From: Stenotrophomonas sp.
GTDB taxonomy: Bacteria > Pseudomonadota > Gammaproteobacteria > Xanthomonadales > Xanthomonadaceae
NCBI GenBank assembly: GCA_003484865.1
Contig: DMZT01000218.1
Location: forward strand, 1-23,577
Reading direction: 5' to 3'
DNA length: 23,577 bases
Positions within the stretch are counted from its first letter, which is position 1, and every line of letters starts with the position of its first letter. The notes beneath the pieces were generated by a model. That model saw only the letters and a list, made by a program, of their open reading frames with translations. It did no database searches and was not told where the DNA came from. The position numbers were made by a program, and so were the translations under genes. Positions 23,461 to 23,577 of this stretch are shown here, piece by piece.

Positions 23461-23577
23461 CCTGCGAATTCTGACGTACTCGCGCAGGTATACGACGCTG
23501 GAATCCACTGCAGCGCAGCGCTTTCCAGATGCTGCCGATCGCGTCGGCTGCGGACGGGCTTCCTCCATCATCAGCCG
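23461..23577. repeat. Right copy of the prophage-end repeat (runs to the window end)
   Basis: It matches 15639-15727: about 41 of the first 48 bases are identical, then about 28 extra bases (GCAGCGCAGCGCTTTCC region), then an identical 19-bp end at 23559-23577. The window stops inside the homology, so the true length is unknown. It lies after the cargo gene, where the right dif junction of the prophage is expected shortly beyond. Confidence 0.8.

Larger units (their letters stand above)
15897..23577 (+). mobile_element. Filamentous (inovirus-like) prophage, right end beyond the window
   Basis: From the dif-like core to the window end the genes follow the modular order of filamentous phages: repressor, Rep, ssDNA-binding protein, small virion proteins, major coat, adsorption protein, pVI, Zot/pI, accessory gene. 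Every module required for replication, coat and export is intact. No integrase is present, which fits XerCD-dependent integration. The right attachment site is not in the window. If the repeat copies keep the same distance to their dif core, it should lie about 170 bp beyond position 23577, giving a unit of roughly 7.8-7.9 kb. Confidence 0.9.

Noticed and set aside
23365..23571. Minus-strand open frame across the right repeat, sharing DSSVVYLRE-like residues with the left copy
   Set aside because: The shared frame lasts only about 17 residues, most differences change amino acids, and the indel between copies breaks the frame upstream; the repeat is better seen as non-coding.
15897..23577. Integrase or transposase gene for the prophage
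   Set aside because: None found; the dif-like core indicates use of host XerCD.
1..23577. CRISPR arrays, tRNA or rRNA genes, IS elements
   Set aside because: No regularly spaced direct repeats, no cloverleaf or rRNA-like sequence and no transposase frame were recognised by eye; a dedicated scan could still find a divergent tRNA.

Overview
The window looks like chromosome of a high-GC gammaproteobacterium of the Xanthomonadaceae (Stenotrophomonas/Xanthomonas type). The basis is strong G/C third-position bias, a Xanthomonas-style xylan-utilisation gene set, a tandem pair of DUF1254/DUF1214 lipoproteins, and a filamentous prophage of the kind that uses the chromosomal dif site in this family. 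The assignment is by recognition, not by a database search.

Region 1 (1-10438, + strand) is a six-gene glucuronoxylan/arabinoxylan operon. In order it holds the C-terminal end of a GH67 alpha-glucuronidase, an SGNH acetyl esterase, a GH43 beta-xylosidase/arabinofuranosidase, a GH3 glycosidase with a PA14 insert, a sugar transporter of the GPH type fused in one reading frame to a second GH43 enzyme, and an aldose 1-epimerase. Every gene overlaps the next by 1-11 nt, so the run is probably translated as one coupled unit. Together the products would remove MeGlcA and acetyl side groups, split the xylo-oligosaccharides, import the products and equilibrate anomers.

Region 2 (10444-15632) holds two paralogous DUF1254/DUF1214 lipoproteins on the minus strand, a Sad/GabD-type aldehyde dehydrogenase on the plus strand, and a small secreted protein of unknown function whose ribosome-binding site lies in a strong hairpin.

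Region 3 (about 15897 to beyond the window end) is a filamentous (inovirus-like) prophage. Its left junction is a 15-bp core identical to the known Xanthomonas filamentous-phage dif core, lying in the 3' end of the phage repressor gene. The order is repressor (-), operator array, G-rich tract, two small genes, an antisense 91-aa gene, the Rep initiator, the ssDNA-binding protein, a small virion protein, the major coat protein, a terminator, a 22-aa hydrophobic peptide, TspB-like adsorption protein pIII, pVI, Zot/pI, and a cargo gene with a RelA/SpoT alarmone-synthetase domain plus a possible winged-helix tail. A repeat of about 90-120 bp occurs both just left of the dif core and just right of the cargo gene. 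This suggests that the DNA left of the junction is the end of another, older phage unit and that the prophage sits in a tandem array.

The most interesting candidate is the cargo gene: a filamentous phage carrying a stand-alone RelA/SpoT protein in the position where accessory genes sit, possibly acting as a defence or superinfection-exclusion factor.
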